A stretch of DNA of 64,000 nucleotides from Anaerolineae bacterium (GCA_021463865.1 JAJTXY010000005.1:124001-188000); one strand, 5' to 3'; counted from the stretch's first letter, positions 18,186 through 26,993 are shown. The notes: generated from the letters alone by a model not told the origin. Program-made: numbers and translations.

Positions 18186-19438
18186 CCGTTGATATGCAGA
18201 CCATCGGAAAACGGGCCAAAATTGCCGCACGCCAGCTACAACAATTCGATTCCACCGCCAAAAATCAAGTGTTATTGGCAATTGCCGACGAACTGAATCA
18301 TCAGCGGGAGGCGATTTTATCAGCGAATACGCTTGATTTGGAAGAGGGGCAGAAGAATGGATTGACGACGGCCCTATTGGATCGGCTGAGTCTGCAAAAA
18401 CAATTGGATGGGGTGATTCAGGGCGTATGTGATGTCGTCAATCTGCCTGACCCGGTGGGGATGGAATTCGACCAGAAGACCCTGCCGAATGGGTTGCAGG
18501 TGCGAAAGCGCCGTGTACCGATTGGGGTGATAGGGGTGATCTACGAGGCACGGCCCAATGTCACGGTGGATGTGATCGCATTGACACTCAAAACGAGCAA
18601 TGCCGTCATTTTGCGGGGTGGGTCGGAGACGCTACGAAGCAACATCGCACTGGTGAATGTGGTGCGGGTGGCTTTAGAGAAGCACGGTTTTCCAATAGAT
18701 GCGGTGCAAATGATTGAAGATACGGATCGAAAATATGTTTATGAGCTGCTCCGACTCAGTAATTTTGTAGACATGATTATTCCGCGAGGGGGTAATTCGC
18801 TGCATACGTTTTGCCGCGAGAACAGCACCATTCCTGTGATTACAGGCGGTATCGGCATCTGCCACTTGTATGTGGACGAAACGGCGGATTTAGAGACGGC
18901 GCTGGCGATTGTGCATAACGCGAAAACGCAGCGGCCCTCGGTGTGTAATGCGCTGGATACGCTGCTGGTACAGGAGACGATTGCTGCCAAATTTGTGCCG
19001 ATGGTCGTCAAGCGACTGACCGAGGATAAGGTGCGGTTTAAGGTAGATGAACAGGCTACACACTATACCAATGGAGCGGCGAATGTCGAATTGGCGGGGG
19101 CAGGCGACTGGGATATTGAGTGGCTGGATTTGATTCTGGGGATTCGAGTCGTGCCGCACTTGGATGCCGCGATTGAACATATTCAGTCACATGGGACGGC
19201 CCATTCGGACGGGATTTTGACCCAAGACCTCGCTTCAATGGAGCGCTTTCTGAATGAGGTGGATTCGGCGGCAGTCTACGTGAATGCCTCGACGCGCTTT
19301 ACGGACGGTGGACAGCTTGGATTAGGGGCAGAAATCGCCATCAGTACCCAAAAATTACATGCACGTGGACCAATGGGGTTGGAAGAATTGACTACGTATA
19401 AATGGCTGATTGTGGGGCAGGGGCATGTGAGGCCGTGA
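18182..19438 (+). CDS. proA: Gamma-glutamyl phosphate reductase
   Basis: Second step of proline synthesis: NADPH-dependent reduction of gamma-glutamyl phosphate to glutamate semialdehyde. It is a 418-residue member of the aldehyde dehydrogenase superfamily. The catalytic Cys is in RPSVCNALDTLL, and the family signature (DGGQLGLGAEIAISTQKLHARGPMG region) is near the C-terminus. A GGAG site lies within the end of proB. ProB and ProA usually work as a complex that channels the unstable acyl phosphate. proC is not in the window. Confidence 0.96.
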   Translation: MTVDMQTIGKRAKIAARQLQQFDSTAKNQVLLAIADELNHQREAILSANTLDLEEGQKNGLTTALLDRLSLQKQLDGVIQGVCDVVNLPDPVGMEFDQKTLPNGLQVRKRRVPIGVIGVIYEARPNVTVDVIALTLKTSNAVILRGGSETLRSNIALVNVVRVALEKHGFPIDAVQMIEDTDRKYVYELLRLSNFVDMIIPRGGNSLHTFCRENSTIPVITGGIGICHLYVDETADLETALAIVHNAKTQRPSVCNALDTLLVQETIAAKFVPMVVKRLTEDKVRFKVDEQATHYTNGAANVELAGAGDWDIEWLDLILGIRVVPHLDAAIEHIQSHGTAHSDGILTQDLASMERFLNEVDSAAVYVNASTRFTDGGQLGLGAEIAISTQKLHARGPMGLEELTTYKWLIVGQGHVRP

Positions 19439-19486
19439 GTTGCGTCTGGTCTAAACTCAGCCCCAATTCATAGGAGCAAATTTTCA

Positions 19487-20308
19487 ATGACATATGTTTT
19501 TATCAGTTACTCTAAGCCAGACCGCGAATTTGTTGGAAAACTTGCCGATGATCTTCGAAATGCGGGCATTCAAGCATGGATTGATATTGAAATATTTCCT
19601 GTCGGAGTATCTTGGGAGAAGGCACTCCGAGAGGGGATACGCGAATCTAGCGCATTGATATATGTGGCGAGCGCAAATTCGGTGAATTCCACTTGGATGC
19701 AAAGTGAGGTTTCACATGCAAATGAGATGGGAAAGCCGGTTATTATTGCGGTAATTGATGATGACGGCTTGGGTCAAATTAAAGAATTTTCGACAAAATG
19801 GGTTGATTTTAGGCCAGATTATCATGCGGGACTTAATCTTTTGCTCAAGACCCTACTCTTGTCTTCCGAGGTTGTGAAACCAGAACCTCACGCCATTAAG
19901 GTAGAAGCCACAAAGTCGAAAGGCTACGTTTTTATCAGTTATGCTGAAGAAGATACTGTTTTTGTCATAAAACTGCGCGAATTTTTGAAGGAAAGAGGTT
20001 ATGGTTTTTGGGATTATCAGTCAAGTGACCGTGATTATCACACCCAAATGTTCTTGGAACTTGAAAGTGTAATCCGAGAAGCCTCTGCTACGTTGAGTAT
20101 TTTGTCGCCGGATTGGAAACGTTCGCAATGGGCACCCAGAGAATTTTTGTTTTCTGAAGCTGTTGGTATTCCTGTGTTCTTACTGATGGCTCGTGATATG
20201 GGGCCAACTTTGGTAACTATTGATAAGGCGTACATTGACTTTGTGCGGGATGAGCAAAAAGGTTTTAACGACCTAGATCGTGAACTTCGTCGAAAAGGCC
20301 TCATTTAA
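19487..20308 (+). CDS. Tandem TIR-domain protein
   Basis: 273 residues made almost entirely of two TIR domains (about 1-125 and 146-273). Both begin with the TIR box-1 strand (VFISYSKPD and VFISYAEED). Each has the W-x-x-x-E helix that carries the NADase glutamate in SARM1-like TIRs: Trp70/Glu74 (STWMQSE) and Trp215/Glu219 (SQWAPRE). Thus both domains could be catalytic or one could be a scaffold. There is no sensor domain, signal peptide or membrane helix. A GGAG site precedes the ATG. It lies 48 bases after proA on the same strand but is more AT-rich than proBA, suggesting later acquisition. Bacterial TIR proteins act in anti-phage defence or NAD signalling; no defence partner is recognisable next door. 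Confidence 0.88.
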   Translation: MTYVFISYSKPDREFVGKLADDLRNAGIQAWIDIEIFPVGVSWEKALREGIRESSALIYVASANSVNSTWMQSEVSHANEMGKPVIIAVIDDDGLGQIKEFSTKWVDFRPDYHAGLNLLLKTLLLSSEVVKPEPHAIKVEATKSKGYVFISYAEEDTVFVIKLREFLKERGYGFWDYQSSDRDYHTQMFLELESVIREASATLSILSPDWKRSQWAPREFLFSEAVGIPVFLLMARDMGPTLVTIDKAYIDFVRDEQKGFNDLDRELRRKGLI

Positions 20309-20392
20309 GCCGAGAACTGCGATTGGCTTATGTTTGTATTTATGTTACGCTGAGGGAGACGCTATTCTAGGTTGTTTTAAGGGGGAAATATC

Positions 20393-20836
20393 ATGACAGA
20401 GCAGGCTACGAATGAAGGCCCAAATGCAAATCTGCCTGAAAAAATCGGACAATATGTGACACGCGAGTGGCTTGATAACAAGCACATTGTCCAATTTCGG
20501 TTATATAGCATTACACGCGATGCGATTGACGAGTGGATTAACTCATCACGCGAAATATTTCTGCAATGGCCTGCTCATGAGCCAATCCTGATCATTCATG
20601 ATTTTACGGAATCGGGTGCGCTTAGTTTGACACCCTATATTCGCAAACGCGCCTCTGAACTTGCCAATGTTCGGCCAGAACTCATGGGGCGGGCGGCGAT
20701 TGTCTTTCCGCGCACCATTGGGGCACAGGCCGCCAAAATTTTTGTCCTCATCAGCTTGCAAAAACATCGGGTACGGCGTGTGTTTTTTACAGTGGATGAG
20801 GCTTTGGGGTGGCTGCGCAACTCCGATGCTGAGTAG
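20393..20836 (+). CDS. STAS/SpoIIAA-like protein, paralogue A
   Basis: 147 residues, no signal or membrane segment. The fold pattern (HIVQFRLYSITRDAIDEW, ILIIHDFTESGALSLTPYIR, AAIVFP, then RRVFFTVDEALGWL) resembles SpoIIAA-like/STAS domains, in which a beta-alpha protein ends with a 'VFxxxDEALxWL' helix. This family call is inferred from pattern only. It has a clear paralogue at 21462-21908. A GGGGGAAAT ribosome site precedes the ATG. It may follow the TIR gene in one transcript (84-base gap). Confidence 0.6.
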   Translation: MTEQATNEGPNANLPEKIGQYVTREWLDNKHIVQFRLYSITRDAIDEWINSSREIFLQWPAHEPILIIHDFTESGALSLTPYIRKRASELANVRPELMGRAAIVFPRTIGAQAAKIFVLISLQKHRVRRVFFTVDEALGWLRNSDAE

Positions 20837-20851
20837 ATTGATGTTTGACTG

Positions 20852-21304
20852 CTAGTCATGTTTGCTGAAATAACTGAAAGCAATCAGAGCGATGGAAACA
20901 AGGGCAATCGCAATTCCAAAAAACAGGGTGTCTTCGGCGTGTTTCCATTCGATCAGTTTTTTCAAAAACGTGATTGCCATGACTAGAATAAGTATGCTGC
21001 TGAGTTTGGTTTTGAGGCCATGAAAATCGTGGATAACCAGCCAAGCGGGTAAGTCCAAATCTTCGATAAACAATTCATAGATGGCGAGGGCGAAAATCAA
21101 TAGGGCAGTGGCAATCAGAAATTTGTCTATGATTTGGATGAGCGCCACAGTGATCTTCGACGAGTCGTCATTGTCTGTCACCAGCATAATCATCGCATCG
21201 CCTGTCCGATAGGCCCCCCAAATGAAAGCCCCTACCGATGCGATCAATAAAGAAAAAACGCCAATCAAGGTTAGGTATTTACTGCTTTCTAGTAGCTTCT
21301 TCAT
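20852..21304 (-). CDS. UPF0114 (YqhA-like) membrane protein
   Basis: 150 residues with the YqhA/UPF0114 layout: a cytoplasmic start (MKKLLESSKYLTLIGVFSLL), four membrane helices, and the characteristic acidic-Pro loop (FIEDLDLPAWLVIHDFHGLK). The frame is open further upstream, but the ATG at 21304 has GAGGA nine bases before it and matches the usual family N-terminus. The family function is not established; it is an inner-membrane protein widespread in bacteria. It sits between the two STAS-like paralogues on the opposite strand. Confidence 0.82.
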   Translation of the reverse strand: MKKLLESSKYLTLIGVFSLLIASVGAFIWGAYRTGDAMIMLVTDNDDSSKITVALIQIIDKFLIATALLIFALAIYELFIEDLDLPAWLVIHDFHGLKTKLSSILILVMAITFLKKLIEWKHAEDTLFFGIAIALVSIALIAFSYFSKHD

Positions 21305-21461
21305 GGGAAATCCTCGGCATGAAATGTCGAAATCAAAAAAACTGTATCCATAATAGTTGATTTTGGTGAGTTCAGGGAAAATTAATAGGAGATTATTGAG
21401 TCTGGCAGGCGATTTATGATACAGTTGACCTAACGTCGCAATCAATGATTGATGAAACATC

Positions 21462-21908
21462 ATGCCATCGCCTGAGCTAGAACAATTGAAACGAACCACG
21501 CAAACCGAGTATGTCGCACCCAAAGTTGCCCGTCGCTGGCTAGACAGTGGAGCCATTGTCTGGTTTTCAATCGAGGCCATAGATCGAGAGGTCATTGACG
21601 CATGGGGTCGAGCCGCAGAAGAAGCAATTATGAATTGGCCTGCTGACCGACCATTCTTAACGGTGCAGGATTTTTCAAACTGCGAGGGCTTGGCGCTAAC
21701 ACCCTACATCCGCAAAAAAGGCGAGTATCTTGCCTCACTACGCCCTGATCTGCCGGGCCGAAACGCGGTCATTTTGCGACGCTCAGTGGTGGCACAGGCG
21801 GTGAAGATGTTTTTGATGGCAATGAAAGATAAGCGGCGCGAACGTCGGCTGTTTTTTACCCCCCAAGACGGCATCGAGTGGCTTCAACAATATGGCCGTC
21901 AGGGTTGA
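21462..21908 (+). CDS. STAS/SpoIIAA-like protein, paralogue B
   Basis: 148 residues, clearly related along its length to the protein at 20393-20836. Shared landmarks are RRWLDSGAIVWF, NWPADRPFLTVQDF, LALTPYIRKKGEYLASLRP and RRLFFTPQDGIEWL. It is soluble. The fold assignment to the STAS/SpoIIAA-like group is inferred from pattern. The start codon lacks a good ribosome site. Its last 10 bases overlap the convergent phosphodiester glycosidase gene. The pair arose by duplication, with the UPF0114 gene between them. Confidence 0.6.
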   Translation: MPSPELEQLKRTTQTEYVAPKVARRWLDSGAIVWFSIEAIDREVIDAWGRAAEEAIMNWPADRPFLTVQDFSNCEGLALTPYIRKKGEYLASLRPDLPGRNAVILRRSVVAQAVKMFLMAMKDKRRERRLFFTPQDGIEWLQQYGRQG

Positions 21909-22924
21909 GATTCAATCGGTAGGGCATAAATTCCTAAGTGGTTGGCAACAGGGCGTTCGAGGCCGGGGATGCGGGCATGGATGGGAGAATTAAGTACCTC
22001 CGGTTTGCCGTCTGGACCTTCAATCACTAGCGTCACTGAACCACCACCGTCCATGTTGATAGCGCTGTAGGCCCCATATTCCAATAGCAAATCGGCCAGT
22101 TCGTCCATTGTAACCCCCTCGCTATAATTGGGTTGGCGGCCATCTACCAGCAGTAAAATCATTTTGCGACGCGACTTGTCCAAACCGATGGCGGTACGGG
22201 GATTGGGTTGAAGATGGTAGCCACGATTTAACCAGCGTGTATTTTTGACCCCGTTCCACACCACCAAAATATCGCCTGAGATAGCATTATAAATCTGATC
22301 CTCTGGTGGCATTCCATTAAAAAAGGCGTGGTTGTCTTCTGAGATGAATAATTTGATGTGGGGTGTCCAGATTTTGGGTTCGGCATAAATCACTCCTTCT
22401 GAGGCAGCAAAGCCTGTCACGTTGACCGGATCCCCGACATGGGGGTAGTAGTTCCAGATGTCGGGGAAATTTGCCCACCACGGGTCATAAAAATCGCCAT
22501 TGATGGCAAGCTGCAAATCAAACTCATCCAGAAATGCAGAAGTGGTGCGGGCCTGAGGTATATCGTATTCGCCGTCAGGATCGCCGGGTGTAACCAAAAA
22601 ACGAATACCGGGAGCATCGAGGTCAATGGTGACAACGTGAATCACCAGTGGACGAGGTTCGGAACGGACATCGCGGATGTATTCGATACCTTGAAACAAC
22701 ACCTCGTGTTTTTCAGGCGGGGCAGGGCGATGATAGTACCAATACCAGACGCCACTGGTTAGGAACAGTAATAGAACGACTAGGCTTAATACTCCTGCAA
22801 AAAAACCACTGATGGAGCGTTTTAGACAGCCAGCAGGACAGGTAACAGAGAAAATCCGTTTCCACCACAGGATAACGAGCCAAAATAGGAATGCACCAAC
22901 GAGGGCGGGAGTTAATTGAAGCAT
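21899..22924 (-). CDS. Phosphodiester glycosidase (NAGPA-type) membrane protein
   Basis: 341 residues. Two hydrophobic segments at the N-terminus (about 4-20 and 38-60) place the catalytic part outside the membrane. The NAGPA-like domain follows, with the hallmark sequences LAINGDFYDPW, NPRTAIGLD and the active-site-like AINMDGGGSVTLV. This family removes GlcNAc or related sugars from phosphodiesters and in bacteria acts on cell-wall or exopolysaccharide phosphodiesters. The substrate here is inferred only as a surface glycan. It converges with the STAS-like gene (10-base overlap). Confidence 0.85.
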   Translation of the reverse strand: MLQLTPALVGAFLFWLVILWWKRIFSVTCPAGCLKRSISGFFAGVLSLVVLLLFLTSGVWYWYYHRPAPPEKHEVLFQGIEYIRDVRSEPRPLVIHVVTIDLDAPGIRFLVTPGDPDGEYDIPQARTTSAFLDEFDLQLAINGDFYDPWWANFPDIWNYYPHVGDPVNVTGFAASEGVIYAEPKIWTPHIKLFISEDNHAFFNGMPPEDQIYNAISGDILVVWNGVKNTRWLNRGYHLQPNPRTAIGLDKSRRKMILLLVDGRQPNYSEGVTMDELADLLLEYGAYSAINMDGGGSVTLVIEGPDGKPEVLNSPIHARIPGLERPVANHLGIYALPIESQP

Positions 22925-22971
22925 GGGGTGAGACTATAGCCTTACCCCAATGTCGTGTCAACCAAAAACAG

Positions 22972-24123
22972 CTACTGCAATTCAGCCGTAGTGCAATCGT
23001 CACAATGCAGCGATTCAACGGGTTTGCCACTGGCTAGGTCGGCCACCCAATCGCGGAAACGCATTCCATTGATGGCGTAGTCATAAAAGGCATCGCGTGG
23101 GGTAACACAATGGAGTGTGCCACCGGGGGTGAAGGAGCGATAGTTGGGGGCATTGGTATCAATTTCGGCAAGATGAGCATCCAGTAGGGCACTCCAATCC
23201 TCAGCGTCGCCGCCGCCATTGGGGTAGGTATAGAAGACTTGAACGCGATCACGGATGCTGTTGAATTGGGCAAAGGTGTACGTGGGATAGTAGTTGGCAA
23301 CCGCAATATAATGTTTCGCCATTGTCCATTCGTTCGGCTGCATGTCGGCGAGGGCAGGTATCCATGCAGGGAAATGATCGTGACTGTGCCAATCGGTCTG
23401 CAAATCAACCGTGCCCGTGAACAGCAATGATAGGGAGTCCCCCAATTGATAAACGGGAGTGTTTGGGTAGTGTTCGATGATATAGGGTGTGTGATAAATT
23501 GACCCCGCACTGCCAGCGCTGCATCCAGTCACGAAGACCGAATCCGGCGCGGCAATGTTGGTATAGGCCCAATCAAGTGCAGCAGCGGCATTGACATAGC
23601 CCTTGAAATGAATGGTGACATCCCCTTCTTGGACATCCGCATAGGTATGGATATTGTCACCCCAATGGATGTCCCCGGTACACACCGGAATGTAGACAAA
23701 TGTGTAGTCGGCAAAAGGGTTTTCGGGATGGTCGAAATCCAACATGCCCTGTGACCATTTGGGGTCGTCTTGGTCAGTGATGGCACTGTCATAAAAGCCA
23801 TTAAATTCCTCGCCTGTATCGCGGCAGGTGTCAGCATCCCAACATCCGCCACCCCCTTGAAAATAGACCAATAGATGATTGGATGTGCCGGGACGTACCC
23901 AGTAGGCATAGGGGGTATCGTGCGCACAGGCTGTTTCGCCACCGGGTTCGATTTTGTTCCATCCCCCTGTTAGGGATGTGGGACTAGCATCGCCGCAGAC
24001 ACCATTTACGCGCATTTGACCATCCGGGCAATCTTGAGCAATGGTGGGGGAGGTGAGTGAGAGGGCTAACGAACAAAATCCCACGACAATTACAACCACA
24101 AGCAGCCAATGGCGAATCATCAT
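22972..24123 (-). CDS. Pectinacetylesterase-family secreted protein
   Basis: 383 residues with a cleavable signal peptide (MMIRHWLLVVVIVVGF to about residue 29). The body matches the pectinacetylesterase group: LLVYFQGGGGCWD near the front (oxyanion loop) and the nucleophile elbow VFVTGCSAGSAGS, with the expected Ser in GCSAG. Late Asp and His candidates (DAEDWSAL, TLHCVTPRDAFYDY) are present. Bacterial members are often called 'vtpJ-like' and have poorly known substrates, probably acetylated glycans. Gene order suggests a surface carbohydrate role along with the phosphodiester glycosidase 47 bases downstream. Confidence 0.82.
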   Translation of the reverse strand: MMIRHWLLVVVIVVGFCSLALSLTSPTIAQDCPDGQMRVNGVCGDASPTSLTGGWNKIEPGGETACAHDTPYAYWVRPGTSNHLLVYFQGGGGCWDADTCRDTGEEFNGFYDSAITDQDDPKWSQGMLDFDHPENPFADYTFVYIPVCTGDIHWGDNIHTYADVQEGDVTIHFKGYVNAAAALDWAYTNIAAPDSVFVTGCSAGSAGSIYHTPYIIEHYPNTPVYQLGDSLSLLFTGTVDLQTDWHSHDHFPAWIPALADMQPNEWTMAKHYIAVANYYPTYTFAQFNSIRDRVQVFYTYPNGGGDAEDWSALLDAHLAEIDTNAPNYRSFTPGGTLHCVTPRDAFYDYAINGMRFRDWVADLASGKPVESLHCDDCTTAELQ

Positions 24124-24211
24124 CCCATCCTATTCTTAAAAAAGAATCTACAGTAATTACACCTAAAAATCTATGAAGGTTGCAACAGAACACTTGCTCT
24201 TTTGGTCGGGT

Positions 24212-24250
24212 GGGTGTATCTTGAAATAAGATGTGTATACGGGTGTATAC
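24212..24250 (+). promoter_or_regulatory. Iteron-like repeats in the parM-like promoter
   Basis: Three copies of a GTGTAT core (starting at 24214, 24233 and 24243), in the contexts GGGTGTATC, TGTGTATAC and GGGTGTATAC. Spacings of 19 and 10 bases put them on one face of the helix. A TTGAAA (24221-24226) and TATACA (24246-24251) could be the promoter boxes, so the repeats overlap it. A weak inverted copy (TTACACC, 24157-24163) lies upstream. This resembles the repeated sites of parC centromere/operators bound by ribbon-helix-helix ParR proteins. Confidence 0.6.
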
Positions 24251-24269
24251 AGCGAGGCTAAAGGATTTT

Positions 24270-25307
24270 ATGAACCAAAAAGCGGTTGTGGTATTGGACG
24301 CTGGAAATAGTATCATTAAGGCCAAAATGGAGGGGATCGAGTTAGCCTATCCCCATGCCCTACGCAAGTTGACAGAAGCCGAATATAAGCAGGTATTGGA
24401 TCGGGCGGGCACGAATGGCCCACCTTTGGATTATGTCCGGGTCAATGGGGAGCCGTATGTCGTTGGCGAAAGTGCTGAACGACACGGTACCTTGACACGG
24501 CGTTCCGGCGCGGCTCGCTATACACGGGATTATTACGGGATATTTGTTGCCGCAACTATGGCCCGTATGACGGAATGGGGAACACACATCGCACTTTTTG
24601 GCAGCCATCCCCCCGGCGACGTGATTTATCGGGACAAATTGATGGAAGCAGCGGCAGGCAATTGGAAGGTCGAAATTGCAGGCAAAGAACGCAACTTCCG
24701 CATTACCTATGTTAATACATTTGAGGAACCCGTTGGCGGTTTGATGAATTTGCTGCTGGCGGATGATGGCAAACATTATCAGCGGACGGATTTGAATGGG
24801 CGGACGTTGGTGATTGATGTCGGAGGTCATACGACCGACTGGTTGGCCGTGAATCCGGGTGGTGAAGTAGACTATAGCCTAAGTGAAAGTACACCCATTG
24901 GAATTTTGGAAGTGGTGCGTGATTTTGAACGCAGTTTCCGAGCCAAAAATCGAGATGCCACGCGCGGGTTGGCGACTTTGCCACCGGACCGGGTTCGCAA
25001 GGCGATTGCGACGGGTATCTTCCATGGAGGTGGGCGTGACTATCCCTGTGAAGACGAAGTCCGTGAAGCAACCAGTGCCTTGTTGAACCGTATCGCCGAT
25101 ACTTATCAAAATGTTGCAGGTGGACCGCTTCCGTGGGATAGTATAGTGTTAACGGGTGGGGGAAGCGCAATGCTCTATAGTCGGTTCGTACCCCTGTTAG
25201 AACATAGTTCAATCATTCTTGCGGATACCGCAGGGTCAATCCATCTCGCCAATGTACGCGGGGGATTAAAGCTCTGGCGACTATATGAGTCAATGGGATT
25301 GGTATGA
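24270..25307 (+). CDS. ParM/StbA-like actin ATPase
   Basis: 345 residues of the actin/Hsp70 fold. The phosphate-1 motif is VVLDAGNSIIKAK (about 6-18), the phosphate-2 motif is LVIDVGGHTTDWLAV (about 186-200) and the adenosine motif is VLTGGGSAMLY (about 294-304). This set matches the ParM/Alp-type plasmid-segregation actins, which form filaments that push DNA apart. The ATG at 24270 has AAGGA just upstream; the frame extends to 24231 but that ATG lies in the promoter repeats. It overlaps the next gene by four bases. Being on a chromosome between ordinary genes is unusual. Confidence 0.85.
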   Translation: MNQKAVVVLDAGNSIIKAKMEGIELAYPHALRKLTEAEYKQVLDRAGTNGPPLDYVRVNGEPYVVGESAERHGTLTRRSGAARYTRDYYGIFVAATMARMTEWGTHIALFGSHPPGDVIYRDKLMEAAAGNWKVEIAGKERNFRITYVNTFEEPVGGLMNLLLADDGKHYQRTDLNGRTLVIDVGGHTTDWLAVNPGGEVDYSLSESTPIGILEVVRDFERSFRAKNRDATRGLATLPPDRVRKAIATGIFHGGGRDYPCEDEVREATSALLNRIADTYQNVAGGPLPWDSIVLTGGGSAMLYSRFVPLLEHSSIILADTAGSIHLANVRGGLKLWRLYESMGLV

Positions 25308-25666
25308 GCAGAGTAGTGTCATTTCGGCTGGATGAAGATATTGTCGAAGAGGGTCAGGCGCTGGAGATTTTGGAAGCGTGGCAGGCCAAAGGATATAGCA
25401 TCCGGCAGATTATGACATGGGCGCTGATGGCATTAGAAGGTGCCGAGCCACAGAATAATAGTACCCCCGATGGCGAGACGGGTGCAACGATTGCGGAACT
25501 AAAGTCGGTATTGGGTCAGGCACAGGAATTTTTGGAGGTCTTGCGAGATATGAAGGCCATGCCAGATGAAGTGAAACTTCCCAGCCAGCAGAAGCCCATT
25601 TTGAGTGATACATTTATGGCATCAGTCAAAAAAGCGGTTCGGCCCGGACTGAAATTGGATGAATGA
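25304..25666 (+). CDS. Ribbon-helix-helix protein, ParR-like
   Basis: 120 residues. The first ~45 have a ribbon-helix-helix pattern: a strand (RVVSFRLDE), helix 1 (DIVEEGQALEILEAWQAKG), a turn and helix 2 (SIRQIMTWALMALEG). The rest is a long, probably flexible linker with a short helical C-terminus (LSDTFMASVKKAVRPGLK). ParR proteins bind parC through such a domain and the ParM filament end through the C-terminal tail. The ATGA overlap with the ParM-like gene supports that pairing. Family membership is inferred from fold pattern and context. Confidence 0.7.
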   Translation: MSRVVSFRLDEDIVEEGQALEILEAWQAKGYSIRQIMTWALMALEGAEPQNNSTPDGETGATIAELKSVLGQAQEFLEVLRDMKAMPDEVKLPSQQKPILSDTFMASVKKAVRPGLKLDE

Positions 25667-25671
25667 AGATG

Positions 25672-25704
25672 AAAAAAGGGGCGACCAGAAGACCCAATCG
25701 CCCC
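25672..25704 (-). terminator. Rho-independent terminator for the MFS gene
   Basis: GGGGCGA (25678-25684) pairs with TCGCCCC (25698-25704). The six A at 25672-25677 give a T-run on the minus strand, so it ends the minus-strand transporter transcript. It lies between convergent genes. Confidence 0.85.
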
Positions 25705-25712
25705 TATAACAA

Positions 25713-26993
25713 CTAGGCTGCGACTGCAACTGCCTCTGGGTTAGACTCTACCGCCGAAACGGGTTTGTATTGCCCAGCCCGATGATAGAGATACAAAACA
25801 GGTGAGAGGATTAGTGCGCTGATGCTCAATGCGGCACGGATGGAAACATAGGAACCCACCCCACCGACGGCTGGCCCTCCTGCAATTTGACCGAGGGCGT
25901 TTAGCTGACTGTCCATTGAAAGCACGGTTGCCCGCACTTCGGAGTCAATATGCTGATTGAGCCATGTTTGATACAACGGCCCCGGTAAGCTGCGCATCAA
26001 TCGGGCGACCAACAACGCACTCACCGCGACGATGAAACTCCCGGCCCACGCATAACTGAGAATCGCCACAATCATCATGGCATCGGCAGATAACAAAATC
26101 CGACTGACTAAACGTTGATTGTTGGTGTTGACCCGACGGCGCATCATTTCTGTGACAGCCGCCGCCAGAATCATCCCTACGACGTTGATGATGCCGAACC
26201 AGACAACAGGTTTTAGATCACCTAACAATGGCAGGCTGACATCGGGAAAGTCGAAATTTCGCAGCAAGTGGGCATCACGCAGACGGTCAAAGCCTTCGCT
26301 GTAGAGACCGCCGATAAATGAAATTCCCAAGAAAGTCATCAGGGCAGGGCGCATCCGCACCAATTTAGACCCATTTTTGAAGGTGTGGGCCATGGTTTGC
26401 CACGAATTGCGGTCTTCACGCGGGGTTGGTTTGAAGTTGTGTTCAGGCATAAACAGCATCAGAAAACCACCGAGAGCGATCAAGAGACCGCTGCCCAAGA
26501 TGATCGGCAGATTGATACGGAGGCTGCCGAATGCAACCCCTGCCACCAAGCCAACCAGACCTGTCAATTGACCGACTTGGGCGGCTCGCATAAAGGCAGG
26601 GCCGGATGCTGCCTCGCCGACTTCATCTACCATCCATGCGTTTAATGCCCCACTCATGAACGTTGCGCCGAGACCCCAGCCCACTTGGGCCAACAGGATG
26701 GTGCCAAAATAGGGAAACAGGCCCTCGACCATAAACCCCAGACCGGTCAAAATGATGCCAATGATGACCGATAGACGGCGGCTGTAGACATCGGCCACGA
26801 TACCTGTCGGGACTTCAAACAAAAACACGATGCTTTCTAGCAATGTCCCCACCAAGACCAGTTGTAGGGGGGATAATTTGACCACACTGACCTGATAGAT
26901 CATGCTGGTCATAAAAATCATGGCGAAGGCAAAGGAGGTTACACCTTCGAGAGTCAAATAGACCCGATACGGATTCAAAGGTTTGGTATTCAA
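25713..26993 (-). CDS. MFS transporter
   Basis: 426 residues with about twelve membrane helices of the major facilitator superfamily. The loop 2-3 signature is FEVPTGIVADVYSRR, close to the GxxxDRxGRR consensus. The helix 4-5 region has WGLGATFMSGALNAWMVDEVGE, typical of the tetracycline-resistance/Bcr-like efflux or uncharacterised MFS_1 group. The substrate cannot be deduced. The start is a TTG (26991-26993) with GAGAGGG about 12 bases upstream; the next in-frame ATG would fall in the first helix. Confidence 0.85.
   Translation of the reverse strand: MNTKPLNPYRVYLTLEGVTSFAFAMIFMTSMIYQVSVVKLSPLQLVLVGTLLESIVFLFEVPTGIVADVYSRRLSVIIGIILTGLGFMVEGLFPYFGTILLAQVGWGLGATFMSGALNAWMVDEVGEAASGPAFMRAAQVGQLTGLVGLVAGVAFGSLRINLPIILGSGLLIALGGFLMLFMPEHNFKPTPREDRNSWQTMAHTFKNGSKLVRMRPALMTFLGISFIGGLYSEGFDRLRDAHLLRNFDFPDVSLPLLGDLKPVVWFGIINVVGMILAAAVTEMMRRRVNTNNQRLVSRILLSADAMMIVAILSYAWAGSFIVAVSALLVARLMRSLPGPLYQTWLNQHIDSEVRATVLSMDSQLNALGQIAGGPAVGGVGSYVSIRAALSISALILSPVLYLYHRAGQYKPVSAVESNPEAVAVAA

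Noticed and set aside
19487-21908. The TIR region as a complete known anti-phage system
   Set aside because: No ThsA-like, Argonaute, cyclase or effector partner is recognisable; the neighbours are STAS-like and UPF0114 proteins.
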